Position numbers and translations under genes: made by a program | Origin: Ectocarpus siliculosus | Taxonomy: Eukaryota > Sar > Phaeophyceae > Ectocarpales > Ectocarpaceae | Length of the DNA: 27,971 bases | NCBI GenBank assembly: GCA_000310025.1 | Contig: FN648495.1 | Span: 92,261 to 120,231 of the forward strand | Direction: 5' to 3' | The notes under the pieces: generated by a model | What the model was told of the DNA's origin: nothing | Seen by the model: the letters and a program-made list of their open reading frames with translations, nothing else | The model's database searches: none | In this document: piece after piece, positions 1 through 11,522 of the stretch | Numbering within the stretch: the first letter of the stretch is position 1 | How the letters are laid out: every line of letters starts with the position of its first letter

Positions 1-576
1 CGCGCCCGCCTCGCCGACTTTACAGCGCAAGCCGCTGCTCTCGCCCAGCCAGCGACAACCACCACCACCACCACCACCACCCCCACTCCCGCCAGCGGCG
101 AGGCAGAAGACACTGGTAGCAGCGGCGAGCTAGCGGAGGACGGTTCCGCGAGCCGATCACCTTCCTTGTCGAGCGGCGCCGTACCGCAGGAAGACGTAGA
201 TGTTGACGCTGCAGCGGCCTGCGGCAGCGCTGGTGAGGAAGGTCGGGGGGAGGAGCACGGGGGGGCGGGGGGCAATGCTACGGCTGAGGCGATGGATGGC
301 AATGTTGCTACTAGTGAAGAGGACACCGATGGTTGCGCTGCTGAAGCGGATAGCGGTGCGTTGGACCCCGTTCCGGGAGCAGCGGCGGGACAAGAAGCAG
401 GTGGCGATGCACCCGACGACGACGTCGATGGCGTGCGCGAGGCAAGCGATGAGGGTCCGGCTGTTGTCGACCTCGAGGAGGCGGAACACGACGATGCCCC
501 TCAGGGACGAGAAAGCCTGGGTGTTGAGGGCGGCACGGCAGTAGAACAGGCGGACGGGCCGGAGCGCGCTGTCTAG
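1..576 (+). CDS. 3' end of an unidentified gene (acidic low-complexity C-terminus)
   Basis: The frame is open from base 1 to a TAG at 574-576, so the window enters a coding exon and shows its last 191 codons. The peptide opens with a short Ala/Gln-rich stretch, then a run of nine Thr encoded by ACA plus eight ACC codons (58-81). A long tail rich in Glu, Asp, Gly and Ala follows. No globular domain, membrane segment or targeting signal is visible, and the tail is probably disordered. High GC and strong Asp/Glu bias in this frame, compared with the other frames, support it as the coding one. The function lies in the missing upstream part and cannot be inferred. A chance open frame in GC-rich repeat DNA is the alternative. 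Confidence 0.6.
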   Translation, partial: RARLADFTAQAAALAQPATTTTTTTTTPTPASGEAEDTGSSGELAEDGSASRSPSLSSGAVPQEDVDVDAAAACGSAGEEGRGEEHGGAGGNATAEAMDGNVATSEEDTDGCAAEADSGALDPVPGAAAGQEAGGDAPDDDVDGVREASDEGPAVVDLEEAEHDDAPQGRESLGVEGGTAVEQADGPERAV

Positions 577-3024
577 AGGGGGATTGGGCCTACAGGGAAT
601 CAGACATCCAGGGCGGAGGGGTCACTTTCGGAGGAGGGCGGGAATAGATTGGCCTTTTTGGGACGAAGAGGAGGCTGTTACTATCTTTGAACTACGCTTA
701 GGCGAGACGAGGGATGGGCACGATGACAGACGAGATTTTTTTTTTTTTTTCTTGATTTTGTGGTTTTGCCTTCTTTCTGATTTCTATTGGCGACGGGTGT
801 ATTACTCTGTCGGAGTTGTTTTGGGTCCCGGCGCGTTAAGTACGGTTTCTTTTTTGTGGTTTCATTTGTGACGGGTACACGGCGTGTTGCACGTCTTGCC
901 CCAAAGTTTATTACTCCCGTCCGTTGTTTTTCTTGTCTATCAGTGAGCTGCGAAAATTTGGGTTCTGATTCATCCGGGAGGCTCTATTCTTACACACTGA
1001 AGAGCACGGTATACTTGTATATGATGCATGTATACTAAACCTAACATACATTTTGTCGCCCTACAGTGACATTCATGCGATACCTCCAATATGTTGCGAG
1101 GCTCATACACAGTGACTTTCACAGGGTACCTCCTATGTATGCCATGAAAACTGTCGTCAAACATGCGCTGCCGTACAGACGTAATTCAACATCTCTCTTC
1201 GATGCTTGCTCTCCTAGACATGTTATCAGTAGAATTATTCCAACAGTTTCCCCGTGACCACGGAAGGAAGCCTTCCGCGCCAGTTGGACCGGTACGGATG
1301 ATGGAAATACAAGGGCGCCGGAAGTCGGATGCCACCCGCGCCTTCGTCCTCTTGGTTAGGCTGGAAGCATCCGCGCAAAAGTCGATGTTCTGAAAACCGA
1401 TAGGGTATTAGTTTCTGTCAGGGAATTCTCATGATGTACGTGCATCATGTTCGATTTTGACCCCACAGGTTCTATGCCCCAGGATTTCGACCCCAGGTAG
1501 GCCGCATTTATTTCCGCTCTTGCACTTGGTTTTAGAGTTGGCGATCTCAGATTTCTTCTGGTAAATAAAGTGGTTTCCCACGCGCGTTTCACGCAGCGGA
1601 GCCAAGTGACGACTACGGTGCGGTAAACAGGCATTTGAGCATTTGAGTGCTGTGTTCCCAAAGTGCCCTTCAGGCTTCCCGTACTACGTACTGTACAGGA
1701 GGGTTTGACTAACAAGCACATAAATTAGAATTCGAGGCTCAGGTTAGAACGTACTTGCTTCTAAGAACCTCATACAACATGCATATTCTGCTGTAACCAG
1801 ACCAACAATTTTACCAGTATTTGTTTTCGGCATGACGTGGCAACTACGCCCCGCTGATTGTCCGCAAGAAGACTCGCGCGCGCCATTCCCAGTGGTGGGC
1901 GGCGGGGCACCACCCATCATCTGTGGCCTGGAGAGATATTTTTCTGCAGCTGCTGGCCTGGAGAGAAGCGCAACGAAGGAAACGTACGTAGCAGCCACAC
2001 AACCAAGACACGACACACCCCGTCATTTTTTTTTTCTACACTGGCGTACCCTGTACTGAATGTTCACTCGTGGTCCTGGGGGGTCCTGAGGGGTCAACGT
2101 ACAAATAGAAATATCTGAAGAAATCTTGTAGCCTGCTGTCTCTACACTCGCTGTCCAGGGGGATCAGCGTGTAAAGGTGTAAAAGCACCACAAATAAACA
2201 CATGTATGTGAAGAAACAGTCTCGCCTGCTGTGGACACGTAGTCTACAGCAGCAGTTGTCTACAGCAGTCGATTCAAGAGAGCACGGGCGTCTGAGACAC
2301 ATCCAACAAGAGTCACTAGATTAGTGTCATGATCAATCAGCTCATGATCAGCAGCATCTGAACCCGATCCAAACAGGTTATTTTTCCTTATTAGTTCGGG
2401 CATTTGATCATCGGAACATCCTGATCGGATAACCGTCGGAACCATCCGGCCAAACCTGACAGTCCCGGATATTCCCAAAAAACAACTGAAAGGGTGCGGC
2501 TGCTCTCTGCTGCACCCATGTTCCGGTATACCACCCAAAGCTGGAGGGTGAAGGCACGTGTGAAGACAACTTCACGAACAAGCACAGCACACCCGCGGTC
2601 CATGGAGTCCCTCGAAGTGGGTGACGGGGTCTGGTCTCTTGGCCTAAAGTCGCAACAACATTTGGCCGACCGCTAGAACAAATCCGGTGCAGGTTGGTTG
2701 GCGACTGGATCTGCGGGCCATGCCCGACAGCCTTTCAAGTTGGTGGTCTTCACGTAACAGCGGTACCCAGCACAGGCGGGCATGCCACCGAACCTTCCAT
2801 GTACGTACATACACAGGTGACAAGAGTGGCAAGAGTCAATATTATCGAGCACCCGCCTGTGTGCATCTTCCCCCGCCCTCCCCTCCCACTCTTACCATCT
2901 CAGCACTCTCTCGCACATCTCAATCCAGGCGTCGGCGCACGACGACCTGAGGAGAGCGCATCCAACGGAGCTCTGCAAGACAGTACCCTCACCGACCGTG
3001 GTGGTCCTGTATCTGAGAGTCAGC
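577..3024. other. Intergenic region between the partial gene and the epimerase
   Basis: The first part is presumably the 3' UTR of the upstream gene and is T-rich, with a 15-T run at 736-750. No coding exon is convincing. A 13-bp direct repeat (TGGCCTGGAGAGA) occurs at 1924-1936 and 1954-1966, and a decayed tandem duplication lies at 2065-2232. The motif TCATGATCA occurs twice near 2327-2350. The stretch just before 3025 should contain the epimerase promoter and 5' UTR. I see no convincing TATA box. Confidence 0.5.
2065..2232 (+). repeat. Decayed tandem duplication, two copies
   Basis: Copy 1 (about 2065-2139) and copy 2 (about 2145-2232) share the same ordered blocks: CACTCG, TCC, GGGG, TCA, CGT, ACAAATA, TGAAGAAA and GCCTGCTGT. 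Copy 2 has about 15 extra bases before ACAAATA. This looks like an old local duplication in non-coding DNA. Confidence 0.5.
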
Positions 3025-3104
3025 ATGTCTCCTTCGTCGACGATCTTTATTGCTTCCCTGGCTCTCCTCACCAAGCACGCGGAAGCCGCCGGATGCGATG
3101 GACA
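3025..3104 (+). CDS. Epimerase exon 1: signal peptide
   Basis: Encodes MSPSSTIFIASLALL and continues through an Ala-rich cleavage region to GCDG. It ends in phase 2 before a GTGAGT donor. The in-frame upstream stop at 2818-2820, with no ATG in between, fixes the start. Confidence 0.85.
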
Positions 3105-6100
3105 GTGAGTGTTCCGCCCCCGTATCTTGTTGGCATCATACTTTGCTGCTGCTGCTTGGGGCCGCTGCGCCCGCCGCACACCATGGAAATTCTTTGCTTG
3201 CTCAGCAGTGTGGGAAGAGCATCCCCGGCTGACCCATGTGCTCAGCTGGCAGTGATTCGCGGTGTGTGGGGTGCACAACAGCATTGCAGTTTGCCCTATG
3301 CAGCAGTAGGGTATTATATTGTAGCATTTGTTCTTTGGCAGTTTCCCGCCCTTTCGATAAAACTGAAAAATGGACGGTAGGCGGTGGCCACTGCTGTGGG
3401 ATGGGCGAACGATGTGCCAACACCTCTCTTGCCGTAGTTGCACTGAATCAGCGCCAATCTTCGAAAGGTGCGATATAGAGTGCCAGCCTATGATGGCTCA
3501 CAGTCATTGGTAACCCCTGCCATTTCGACAAACAAAGAAGCGAGATGCCGTCATATCGATCAACGCAGCTGCTGTGTTACCCAACCAACCGGCAGGACGT
3601 GACGGATGCATTCAATTTCTCAACGAATAGATATTAGTCTATGCAGGTGGTAAGTAAGGCGGTAGACACATGCATGCATACAACAAACAGATCCACGCCT
3701 CTGTTCCATATGAGCAGAATATGTATGATGAGAGAGCATAGGAGGGCGAGCGTTCACGTTCGTTTGACTGTCGTCAATTGTCTTCATATATGTAGACCTC
3801 ACATACATACTCTTCAGTCCTGTTTCTTTTCGACGAGAGTTGATTGTATGGCTGGGTGTTTGTTGGGGTAGGCTGTACTGCTGCTGTAGACTAGCCCTTT
3901 TTTTTTCATTTTCCAGTTTTGGGGACGCAATTATCCCGAAACGAGTTAGCTCGTTACAAACGCCTAGGACTGTGGTGTCGCATGTGCGGTTCGCTGGCCA
4001 GGTTGGATGGTGTATGAGCGATAAATCGGGGTCTCTCAACTTGTTATACGCCGGAAACCAACATGAATTTTTCTTCGCGCACGATGTACACTGCACGAAA
4101 ACGTGAATTCGTAACGGTGCACACAAGAAGGATGTCGTACTTTTGATGCGACAACAATCAAACATGACGAACACCACCACCACCACCACCACCACCAACA
4201 GAAGCAACAACAACCAACCACCACCATCAGCGGAACGACAATGACTGGCAACGACAGCAGCATCATCCACGACGACAAAACGAAGACGGTGACCACGTCC
4301 ACATGCCCCTCCACCCCCCCCCCGTCTCCGTCCCTTCTTCACAGGACGTCGCCCAAAATTAGCTACGACGATGGTGCCTTACACGTGCAAGGCGGCTGTG
4401 CAACGATACACGATCTTATCGAGTACCGGACGAACGACGGGAAACAGATTGGACCAATCTTTCACTTTGACGAGGTACATGGCGTGATCTGGCGGTTTCT
4501 ACGCAGCTCCCAACCATTTGATCAGCAAAGTAGTACCTCGGTGGCGCTTTGTGTAGCATTTCCAACAGGCAAGGTTGCGACGTGTGCAGCAACGAGCAAA
4601 CTCATGAATGCGCTTTGCATTCTCTGCAGGCGAGCTGCTGATCATGTTTTTTCTGACAACGTATGTTCAGGTGTGTCGACAACAACTTAATTAAAATTGT
4701 CCACGACTGGCGGCGTCGTTCCCCAAGAAACGAAAACAAAATGTCTCTTCCATCTCGCCGTGCGTACAACAGGAAAAAAAGTGGTACACCGACACCTACA
4801 CGGGCACCTACTACCTGGAGTCGGACGTGTTCATCACGAACGGAGCTACCCTCAGCATCGACGGCTCAGAAAGCGAAAAAAATGAGTGCGAGTCACTCCT
4901 CTTGGTAAGTACGCCGGAAGAGCGAGACTACGCCCGAGGGTGGTCGTGTAGGAAGCGATGTGCGGGTTGGTCGCAGAAACGCAATCTATCAAATGGTGCA
5001 ATGAATGTTTATCTTGGTGTAATGAATGTTTATCTATTGAGTGGGTTGAAAACGGTCGCAGATTTCACTTACATGTACGCCACAGGCATCGTAGGGCAGG
5101 ATATGTTTTTCTTGGGATGTGTGCGATATGCAGTGATCTATCCTGTCGTATAAAGCCTGCTGTAGGGTTTACACAGGGCGAGCAACTGCTGTATCCGGAC
5201 AGGCAAATGGATTAATGGACATATTCATAGCGTTTGAACCAAAACCCAGAGGTACGGAACCGAGATAGATAGATAGATTGATAGAGATACATCGATACAT
5301 AGATTAATAGAGAGAGAGAGAGAGAGAGAGGAGAGTGCAGGACGTGCTTTTTTCGCGAGCTGGGGATTGAACGTGAACCCATGTACATGACCAAACGCAC
5401 TGCAAACGGACAAGGATGCAGGCTCATCTGTTCATGGGTCTTGACCTTCTCCGCTTGGAGAAACGCGCTGTGTCTCGTCTTCATCTCGAATCGATCGACC
5501 AGCAGAACCGCAACAATATGCCGACCGAAACCTTCGCCGTTCGTTGTAGGCAAGCAACAGCAGCACCTTCAACAGAATCACGGCTCACGGCGGGAACCTG
5601 GACATTCGGTACACTAAAATCTTTTCGTGGGACCTCGAAAATGAAGACTACGACACGGAACCCAGCGATGGTCGAAGGTAAAACGTGGTTGTGTTCAGCG
5701 ACACTCTGGACTGTTCTTCGCTTGGCAAAAGTGGTACTTGTCACCGATATCGCTGTGTAGACATAGCGCAATGTACAAACATGCAAACATGTCTGCGTTC
5801 TACTGCGGTCTCACTCAACACTTACGTGGCAACCGTGGTGAGGCGTTTACAACTCCAGTAGGCGATGACTTGGTGTTCTAGCGCATGACCGAAAGCAGGC
5901 AGAACATCTTTGAATACCTCTCGACCCTTCACGCCGGAGCCGCCGCAACGAATTCGCGTCGGACGATGCTACAGCTACTTGAGCGCTGTCACGGAGAAGA
6001 TAACCGGGCGAACGAAGGACACCTGTCCTGACGACTCGAGCAGCTCCAACGGCCAAGCCAAGAAGGACATGGGAAACGCCAACATGGACATCCACCGATC

Positions 6101-9100
6101 AGAAATTGGATGTGAGAAGACACGCGTAGAGATGTACAATTAATAACATTCCCATCTCTCCAACGTCCGTCGAGGGCGATTTCCTCTTTTCACGTTCCCT
6201 CGGCTGTGCTTGGGCTTTCTTCGCCACATATCAGGGGAGAAAACAAGGCTCCCCTGCTTGACGGATAAACCACCTTTGCTGGTTTAAATGCCTGAACATA
6301 TTCTCGAACGAAAAACAGTTGGTGCTTGATAGGGTAGAACCAATGTTCTATACGGTGCTGTTCCATACTTGGGAGACTCGTGCAAACGAAATGCCACGCA
6401 TCCAGGAAAACAGCCTGGACCACATTCCACCTTTCATGCTCATTGCATCGCACGGTATCCCTTACACCGCCCAACAAAATGAAAACAATTTGCGGATCAA
6501 GATCCCTCACATTCGACAGCGAATCTACGTGAGGCACGAGAGGTCTCCGGCTTCAATGGAGACGTACACCGGATGCGCTCAACACTAAAGCGAGCAAAAT
6601 CCACCCCCATCCCCCCTCGGCTACTCTGTTTGCCTCTATGTACACGAGCACCAGACCTGGGTTACGACGGATCTGAGGCCTACGGCATCTCGTACAAGGC
6701 ACGCGGGTTGTGCAAAGACCATTCCAACCTCGACATCTTCGACGACGACAACGGGCTCAACGTCGGTGTTACCGGAGACATTTACCGCTCCGACCTGCAC
6801 CACAACTGGTTCGGGCACTACTCCTGGGGACACGACGGTGGAAAGTGGCAGTACAACACCGTCCACGACAACTACGGCTATGGGTGCGTGCTCTTGTAGC
6901 TGGAGCGTTTTTATGCCAAGCCATGAACAGAGCGGCCGCAGCCACAACGATGTTAAGGCTCACTGCTATTTCGATCAACCTACTCGAGCTAAATACCTTT
7001 GGTGTCCGACTCCCTTCGCCCAGGTTCGACCCGCACGACGACTCCGACAAGCTCAGGATCATCGGGAACGAGGTCTACAACAACGGGTGGCATGGGATCA
7101 GTGAGTAGCGCCACCGGTGCGCGAGAGATCGCCACCGTGGCGAACATCATGTGTACAGTCAACACATGTGGCCTATGGTACTTAGAATGGCAAAAGAACC
7201 AAGTGTCTGTAACATTACGCGCTCGACTTCAGGTCTCAATCGCAGCAATATGAAGCTGGCAGTTTGGATTCTCCGGCCAACAACTCCCGGGGAGAGCAGC
7301 GATCGCTAGCGCACCTACCGTGCTCTCGTCCTGACCCGTGCGACTACGGTTGTCGCATTTCTTTCTGTCCTTGCCCCCTTTCCTGCCTGTCACGACGTTC
7401 GACAACGCATCACCGACCTCGCCATCTCTGCACTCAACTGGGCGAACGACCAGTCGCATCTAAGCGATGTACCGACATCACCATCAAGAAGAACACGGTA
7501 GGCCGTCTTCCCCGCTTTTTTACTGCTTCAATCAAACCTGATCTCCATCCTATTTGTGCATGGTTTCGTTTTTTGTTGTTGGTTTTTCGGCATCTCACCC
7601 GCTCCCGCCGCTTTCGCGCGGCCCACCTGCTCTACGGCCTCTTACGCGGTGGATCGGGGCAGATTTGATTTTGGGGGGGGCTCCGTACCGCAATAATGCT
7701 ATACCCCCTACCCCCTCCAATGCTTAAACGTCCTTGGCGGTGCCAACGGGTTTCGTCGTGAGCAATAGGAGCACCTTCAAGGAGCGCCGCCAAATTATGG
7801 CCTTGATACACCTGATCTCCGTTGGAACAGTTGGAGTAATTGGAAACCGACGGAGCGGACGGCGAAATCTCCGCCATCCGATTATCGCGATCGCGTTACC
7901 TTGACGAATACCCCGCTCGACTCCCTACCCCCCCACCCTCCACGTACCACCTGATCACCGTTGCAAGGTCTACAACAACGGTCTGCATGGAATCATGCTG
8001 CACCGATCCTGCGACCGTGCCAATGTTAGGGAAAACTACGCCTACAACAACGGGGAAGCTGGGATCGCGTTGTTTGAGACCTCCGACAGCAAGGTTTACA
8101 AAAACACCCTCGAGAACAACAAGTGTGAGTGCAGCAATCTGCAGTAGTAGCTGCACAGTGTTCGGCGCCGTGCCTACCGCTGAACGAGTCCCCGCAGCAG
8201 TATCTCATGCGTTTAGTCCCCTGGAGGATGACGCGCGTGGCTATCTCGGAGAGTTCTCTAATGTGTTTACGTGCATCCTGTTTACGTGCATCCAATTGGT
8301 ATCGCTCTGTCTTTCTCTTCGTCTGGACCAACATACATGTACTGTTCTTGTTTACCATCCGTTCATTTTGACTTTTTCTCGGACGCGCAGTAAGACGGTA
8401 CGGTACGAAGGGAGAGCACCATTTTTCCTGAAAATGCCAGAAGGTGGAGGCGAAACGGGTTTGAGCGAGATTAACCTTCTCCTGCCTCTCTTGCGCACTT
8501 TGTATTTAAGCGCGTCTCAAAGTTTCTCACATGAGGCACCCATGTATCGTAGAGCGACAGATTTCTCCGCGAAATAGTAGAGATAAGTCGGCCGGACATT
8601 TCAATGGCTCGATCACTCCACCTGTTCGTCGTGATTTTCGGCGTCCTGCAGACGGCGTCCGCTGGAGCAATGGTGCCAACGGCAACAGGGTCTGGATGAA
8701 CGACATCGTGGTTGAGGCGGACCAGGGGGCCGACTTCGCGCTATACATGTGTGAGTTTGCGCAGACGGATGGGTTGTTTTTCTCCTCCTGTCTGCGGCGG
8801 CAAGGATCTACCATGTGTGTACGGGTTCGCTTGACGTTCGCTAATCACCGCTGCATTCGAGTATTTGAGTACGACACGAAGCACCCGCTGCAGGGGGACA
8901 GGTGACGCTACCCCTTCGCAAATCCGCGCCAAATGATCTCCGGATCCTCTTTCGCGATATCCTTGCGAATACGACTGCTTTGGTGTCTTCTGACCAACCA
9001 AGAAAATAAAACGACAGGTAGGTCCAGGTTGCTACTGACATGAACTAACGCCCTCGGCGTCTGCCTCCCGTCAACCAATACCACCGTCCGTCGTCCATGT

Positions 9101-9718
9101 TGATATCCGGCAACGTTGTAACTGTTTGCATGGCTGCCGTGCCCACGCGTGTTACAATCCTTGCAGTCAAGGGAACCGATCCTCAGGAGGCAGAAGGCAA
9201 CGAAGACGGCCGCATCAGAGACAACAGCGTATACAAGAACGAGATCTGGTCCGATCAAGACTTGGTTTGGAAGGCCACGGAGGCAGAGGACAACGTATTT
9301 TGGGTACGTTCGTTCTTGTTCATGGGTTTCCGCAAAAAGTAAATCGCATACAAGCCTGCCTCCGCAAGCCGGGGCCACGCTACGCGGCAACTCCACTCGA
9401 ACACGCTTGGGGGATGAAAGGTTTTCACCCGCACTTCTCGATTGATACCCTTGGCGTCATCCACAAACTTACTAATAAAATGCCCCGCTCCTCTCCGTCA
9501 CGTGATGCTTGGTACCACCGCACCGTCGCCGCCACGCCACCGCCACTGTCAACCACTTCCAATGAAAAAAGCGGAATGTGTTCAACGGCGGCGAGTCCGC
9601 GTACTTCGGCGGGGAATCGAAGAACAACAAAGTGGACAACAACATGTTCCCCGACGGATGGGAGTTCCAAACCGACGGGGAATCGTGCTTCAGGGAGGGG
9701 ATGGATCCCGAGTGTTAG
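3025..9718 (+). CDS. Mannuronan C5-epimerase, secreted, 12 exons
   Basis: Converts beta-D-mannuronate to alpha-L-guluronate within the alginate chain, in the secretory pathway or cell wall. Exons: 3025-3104, 4345-4474, 4773-4904, 5550-5677, 5975-6111, 6655-6883, 7024-7100, 7454-7497, 7968-8124, 8652-8750, 9167-9303, 9572-9718. They total 1497 nt and 498 aa, and all eleven introns are GT-AG with matching phases. Residues 1-22 form a signal peptide with a hydrophobic core and Ala-rich cleavage region. A right-handed parallel beta-helix follows, with N-x-V/I-Y-x-N-G coils. The active-site motif YGFDPHD is at 278-284; its Asp and His match the DPH motif of bacterial AlgE/AlgG epimerases. HGGNLDI and TKIFSWD (127-142), then IIASKRC and GIMLHR, are typical of brown algal members. 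ATG 3025 is the first in-frame ATG after a stop at 2818. The weakest acceptor is that of exon 12, which follows an A-run. Confidence 0.93.
3919..3930 (+). repeat. Dispersed motif TTGGGGACGCAA, copy 1
   Basis: Part of a longer match (TTTCCAGTTTTGGGGACGCA) shared with the copy near 10656 except for one base. Inside epimerase intron 1. Confidence 0.5.
4173..4196 (+). repeat. (ACC)8 microsatellite
   Basis: Eight perfect ACC units in intron 1. On the other strand they give a spurious Val-rich open frame. Confidence 0.9.
4345..4474 (+). CDS. Epimerase exon 2
   Basis: Its first base completes Gln27. It encodes KISYDDGALHV and the following Cys-containing segment, like the conserved start of mature brown algal epimerases. 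Ends GAC GAG before GTACAT, phase 0. Confidence 0.88.
4773..4904 (+). CDS. Epimerase exon 3
   Basis: Starts after CAACAG in phase 0. It encodes YYLESDVFITNGATLSIDG, the first beta-helix cap typical of the family, and ends CTC TTG before a consensus GTAAGT donor. Confidence 0.92.
5262..5335 (+). repeat. GATA-type and (AG)11 microsatellite in intron 3
   Basis: Imperfect GATA and GATACAT units are followed by a pure AG run at 5309-5330. The tract lies within epimerase intron 3 (4905-5549). Confidence 0.9.
5550..5677 (+). CDS. Epimerase exon 4
   Basis: Starts after TTGTAG in phase 0, just after an in-frame TAG that forms part of the acceptor. Encodes ITAHGGNLDIRYTKIFSWD, a family signature. Ends AG in phase 2 before GTAAAA. 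Confidence 0.92.
5975..6111 (+). CDS. Epimerase exon 5
   Basis: The first base completes Ser157 to give DGRSYLSAVTE, a conserved family segment. It ends with the T of Tyr203 before GTGAGA, phase 1. Confidence 0.92.
6655..6883 (+). CDS. Epimerase exon 6
   Basis: The first two bases complete Tyr203, giving SEIGYLGYDGSEAYGIS. Contains SDLHHNWFGHYSWGHDGG and VHDNYGYG leading into the active site. Ends GG (phase 2) before GTGCGT. Confidence 0.95.
7024..7100 (+). CDS. Epimerase exon 7: active-site motif
   Basis: The first base completes Gly279, so YGYG joins FDPHDDSD across the intron. This contains the catalytic Asp281-Pro-His283. Ends in phase 1 before GTGAGT, after NEVYNNGWHGI. Confidence 0.96.
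7454..7497 (+). CDS. Epimerase exon 8 (44 nt)
   Basis: A very small exon. Two bases complete Ile305 and the rest encodes ASKRCTDITIKKNT, matching the family IIASKRC signature. Ends in phase 0 before GTAGGC. Confidence 0.9.
7968..8124 (+). CDS. Epimerase exon 9
   Basis: Starts in phase 0 with VYNNGLHGIMLHRSCD and continues through ENYAYNNGEAGIALFE. These are repeating beta-helix coils with Asn ladders. Ends in phase 1 before GTGAGT. Confidence 0.94.
8652..8750 (+). CDS. Epimerase exon 10
   Basis: Two bases complete Tyr372 to give NNKYGVRWSNGANGN. Ends ALYM plus one base before GTGAGT, phase 1. Confidence 0.92.
9167..9303 (+). CDS. Epimerase exon 11
   Basis: Follows a good TTGCAG acceptor. 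Encodes RIRDNSVYKNEIWSDQD and ends DNVFW in phase 0 before GTACGT. It aligns with the last helix coils of the family. Confidence 0.9.
9572..9718 (+). CDS. Epimerase exon 12 (terminal)
   Basis: Encodes RNVFNGGESAYFGG through to a Cys-ended C-terminus, MDPEC, and a TAG at 9716-9718. The acceptor AAAAAAG is weak, but the frame and family pattern support it. Confidence 0.87.
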   Translation, partial: RNVFNGGESAYFGGESKNNKVDNNMFPDGWEFQTDGESCFREGMDPEC

Positions 9719-10655
9719 CAAGGAAAATAGCTGGATAGTGTCGCAACGATCACAACGGGAGAGGGGGTGAAAGAACCGCTTGGAGATGCATGAATAGCCA
9801 ATAGGTGCCGGTGGTAGTGGCGACTGATTCTTAGTCGAAAGGTCTACAGGAGGTAGATTTATTGTGTTGATGGCCATGATTTACTGTTTTCATGGCCATG
9901 AAGCCAAAATAACATGTATGCATGTACTGTAGGTTCCTGTTTGATTCTTGAAGAGAGCATGACTATGAGTGCAACTAGCAGATGCTTTGCTTCTTTTGTG
10001 CCGGTGTCTTGTCGTGGGTTAAATAGCTGGCCGGTCATCCGGGTGTGTATGCCCTGGCCTGTCTACTACGCACGTTGTTACGGTTTCTGTCGAAGATATA
10101 AGAGATGTGTTCCCTAGGAGTACAAAATAATATGCCCGATGCATTTCCGCGCGTCCTGCAGTTTACCTCGTGTGAACCCTTCGCTTTGGCTTTGAGGAAC
10201 GTTGAGGTCACCCCTTTGGGGGGAGAATGATTGCGCGGTGTCTTGTGTCCCTGTGTAGTTCAAATTGTTTGTACCCTCGTGAATTTAATTGCAGGCCCTT
10301 GATTGTTGGGAATGCCTGCTGCATGATATTGTGTGAGTTCGTCCTTCCGTGAATATCAACCTCACTTGTATCTCAGCTCGCGGGGTTCTCTGTGTCGAAC
10401 ATGTGCACGCAGTGGAGGACGCATGTCCAACGAATGAATATACCGACCGCGGGTAGTTGAGTTGATTGGTGAGTGTTCGGAACCCGTTGCGAAGCTTACA
10501 GGAGGCCTACGAGGGTGCGTTGCAGGACCTCGTGCGTCTCCCATAGATGGGCGTCTCTACATGTACGTGTCAACTTCTGTAGCCTCCAGTGACTTAAGAT
10601 AATACATAGGTTGGATGTGGTTGGTTTTTGTCAGGCATTTGTCAATTTTCAAGTT

Positions 10656-10667
10656 TTGGGGACGCAA
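10656..10667 (+). repeat. Dispersed motif TTGGGGACGCAA, copy 2
   Basis: Preceded by TTTTCAAGTT and followed by a run of A. It matches copy 1 (3919) over about 21 bases with one difference. Confidence 0.5.
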
Positions 10668-11522
10668 AAAAAAAAATAGGAAGGTTTGTTCGTCGAAGCA
10701 GATAGAATAAACTGGTGTTTATTTTGTAACAGTCGCATTAGGATTTGGCTTCATTTTCTACCGGAAACCCAGGGTCACGGTGTTTGGAATTATTAGTCTA
10801 TAGTTGGGGGTGTCATTCCGTGATCGAGTCCACGCAGGGGCTGTAGCAAAGTCGGGTAACGTGTGACAGCTACAGAGCGCGTGAAGCAACGGAAGGACAG
10901 CAGCAGCCGCCTAACGCAGTAGCGGCGGCAGTTTAGAAAATGTAGAATGGTGTGTACCATTTGAGGACTTGGTCAGTTTTGGGACTCCTGCGTTTGCAGT
11001 CGTAGTCCCCCGGCTAGTATTTGTGGGGAGAGAGATGGATTTGTAAGAGTTGACGCCGGCCTTTGCAGCTAACGCGGCCGGAGAGACGATGAGCGTTTCG
11101 TGCGTCTCTCTCCCCAACACGTAGCCTAGAAACCGAAGAAATAATGAAGCAATTCGAAAGAAAACAAAATAAAATGTGCTTTTGAAGAAATAATGTTGGT
11201 GATGACGGTACTTTTGCAGCAAAAAATGTTGCTGGTGGCAGAGAGATACTGCTGTGGGTGTTTTATTTTTTCTGGTGGGTTTTGGGAAGACAAGAAGATT
11301 CGAGGACCCTTTTGGATGGGAATATATTATTCGACACGAGCCCATGCCCAGTGCGCCCCGCTGCGGGCCGATTTCGCAAGAGGCGTGTATTTCATCACTG
11401 ATGCGCGCGACCACAGATCGGTCGACACGACACGAGCAGAACTAACCACCACCTCTCTTCTTTGTAGCCAAAGCTGTTGGGAACCGCTCGGTGTTCTGCG
11501 CTCTGAGGCTTTCTGTACCGGC

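Larger units (their letters stand above)
3105..4344 (+). other. Epimerase intron 1 (1240 nt)
   Basis: Runs from GTGAGT to a strong acceptor, a long C/T tract ending TTCACAG. It holds an (ACC)8 microsatellite at 4173-4196 and one copy of the motif TTGGGGACGCAA at 3919-3930. The frame of exon 2 is open upstream to about 4115 and contains an ATG at 4241. An automatic predictor could therefore start the protein there wrongly, losing the signal peptide. Confidence 0.8.

Noticed and set aside
2694-3380. 228-codon plus-strand open frame
   Set aside because: Overlaps the signal-peptide exon in another frame and shows no domain or splice logic.
3620-4342. 240-codon minus-strand open frame, Val-rich
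   Set aside because: Created by the reverse complement of the (ACC)8 repeat and a C-rich pyrimidine tract inside epimerase intron 1.
10911-11414. 167-codon minus-strand open frame
   Set aside because: Low-complexity, aromatic-rich composition, no recognised domain and no splice context.
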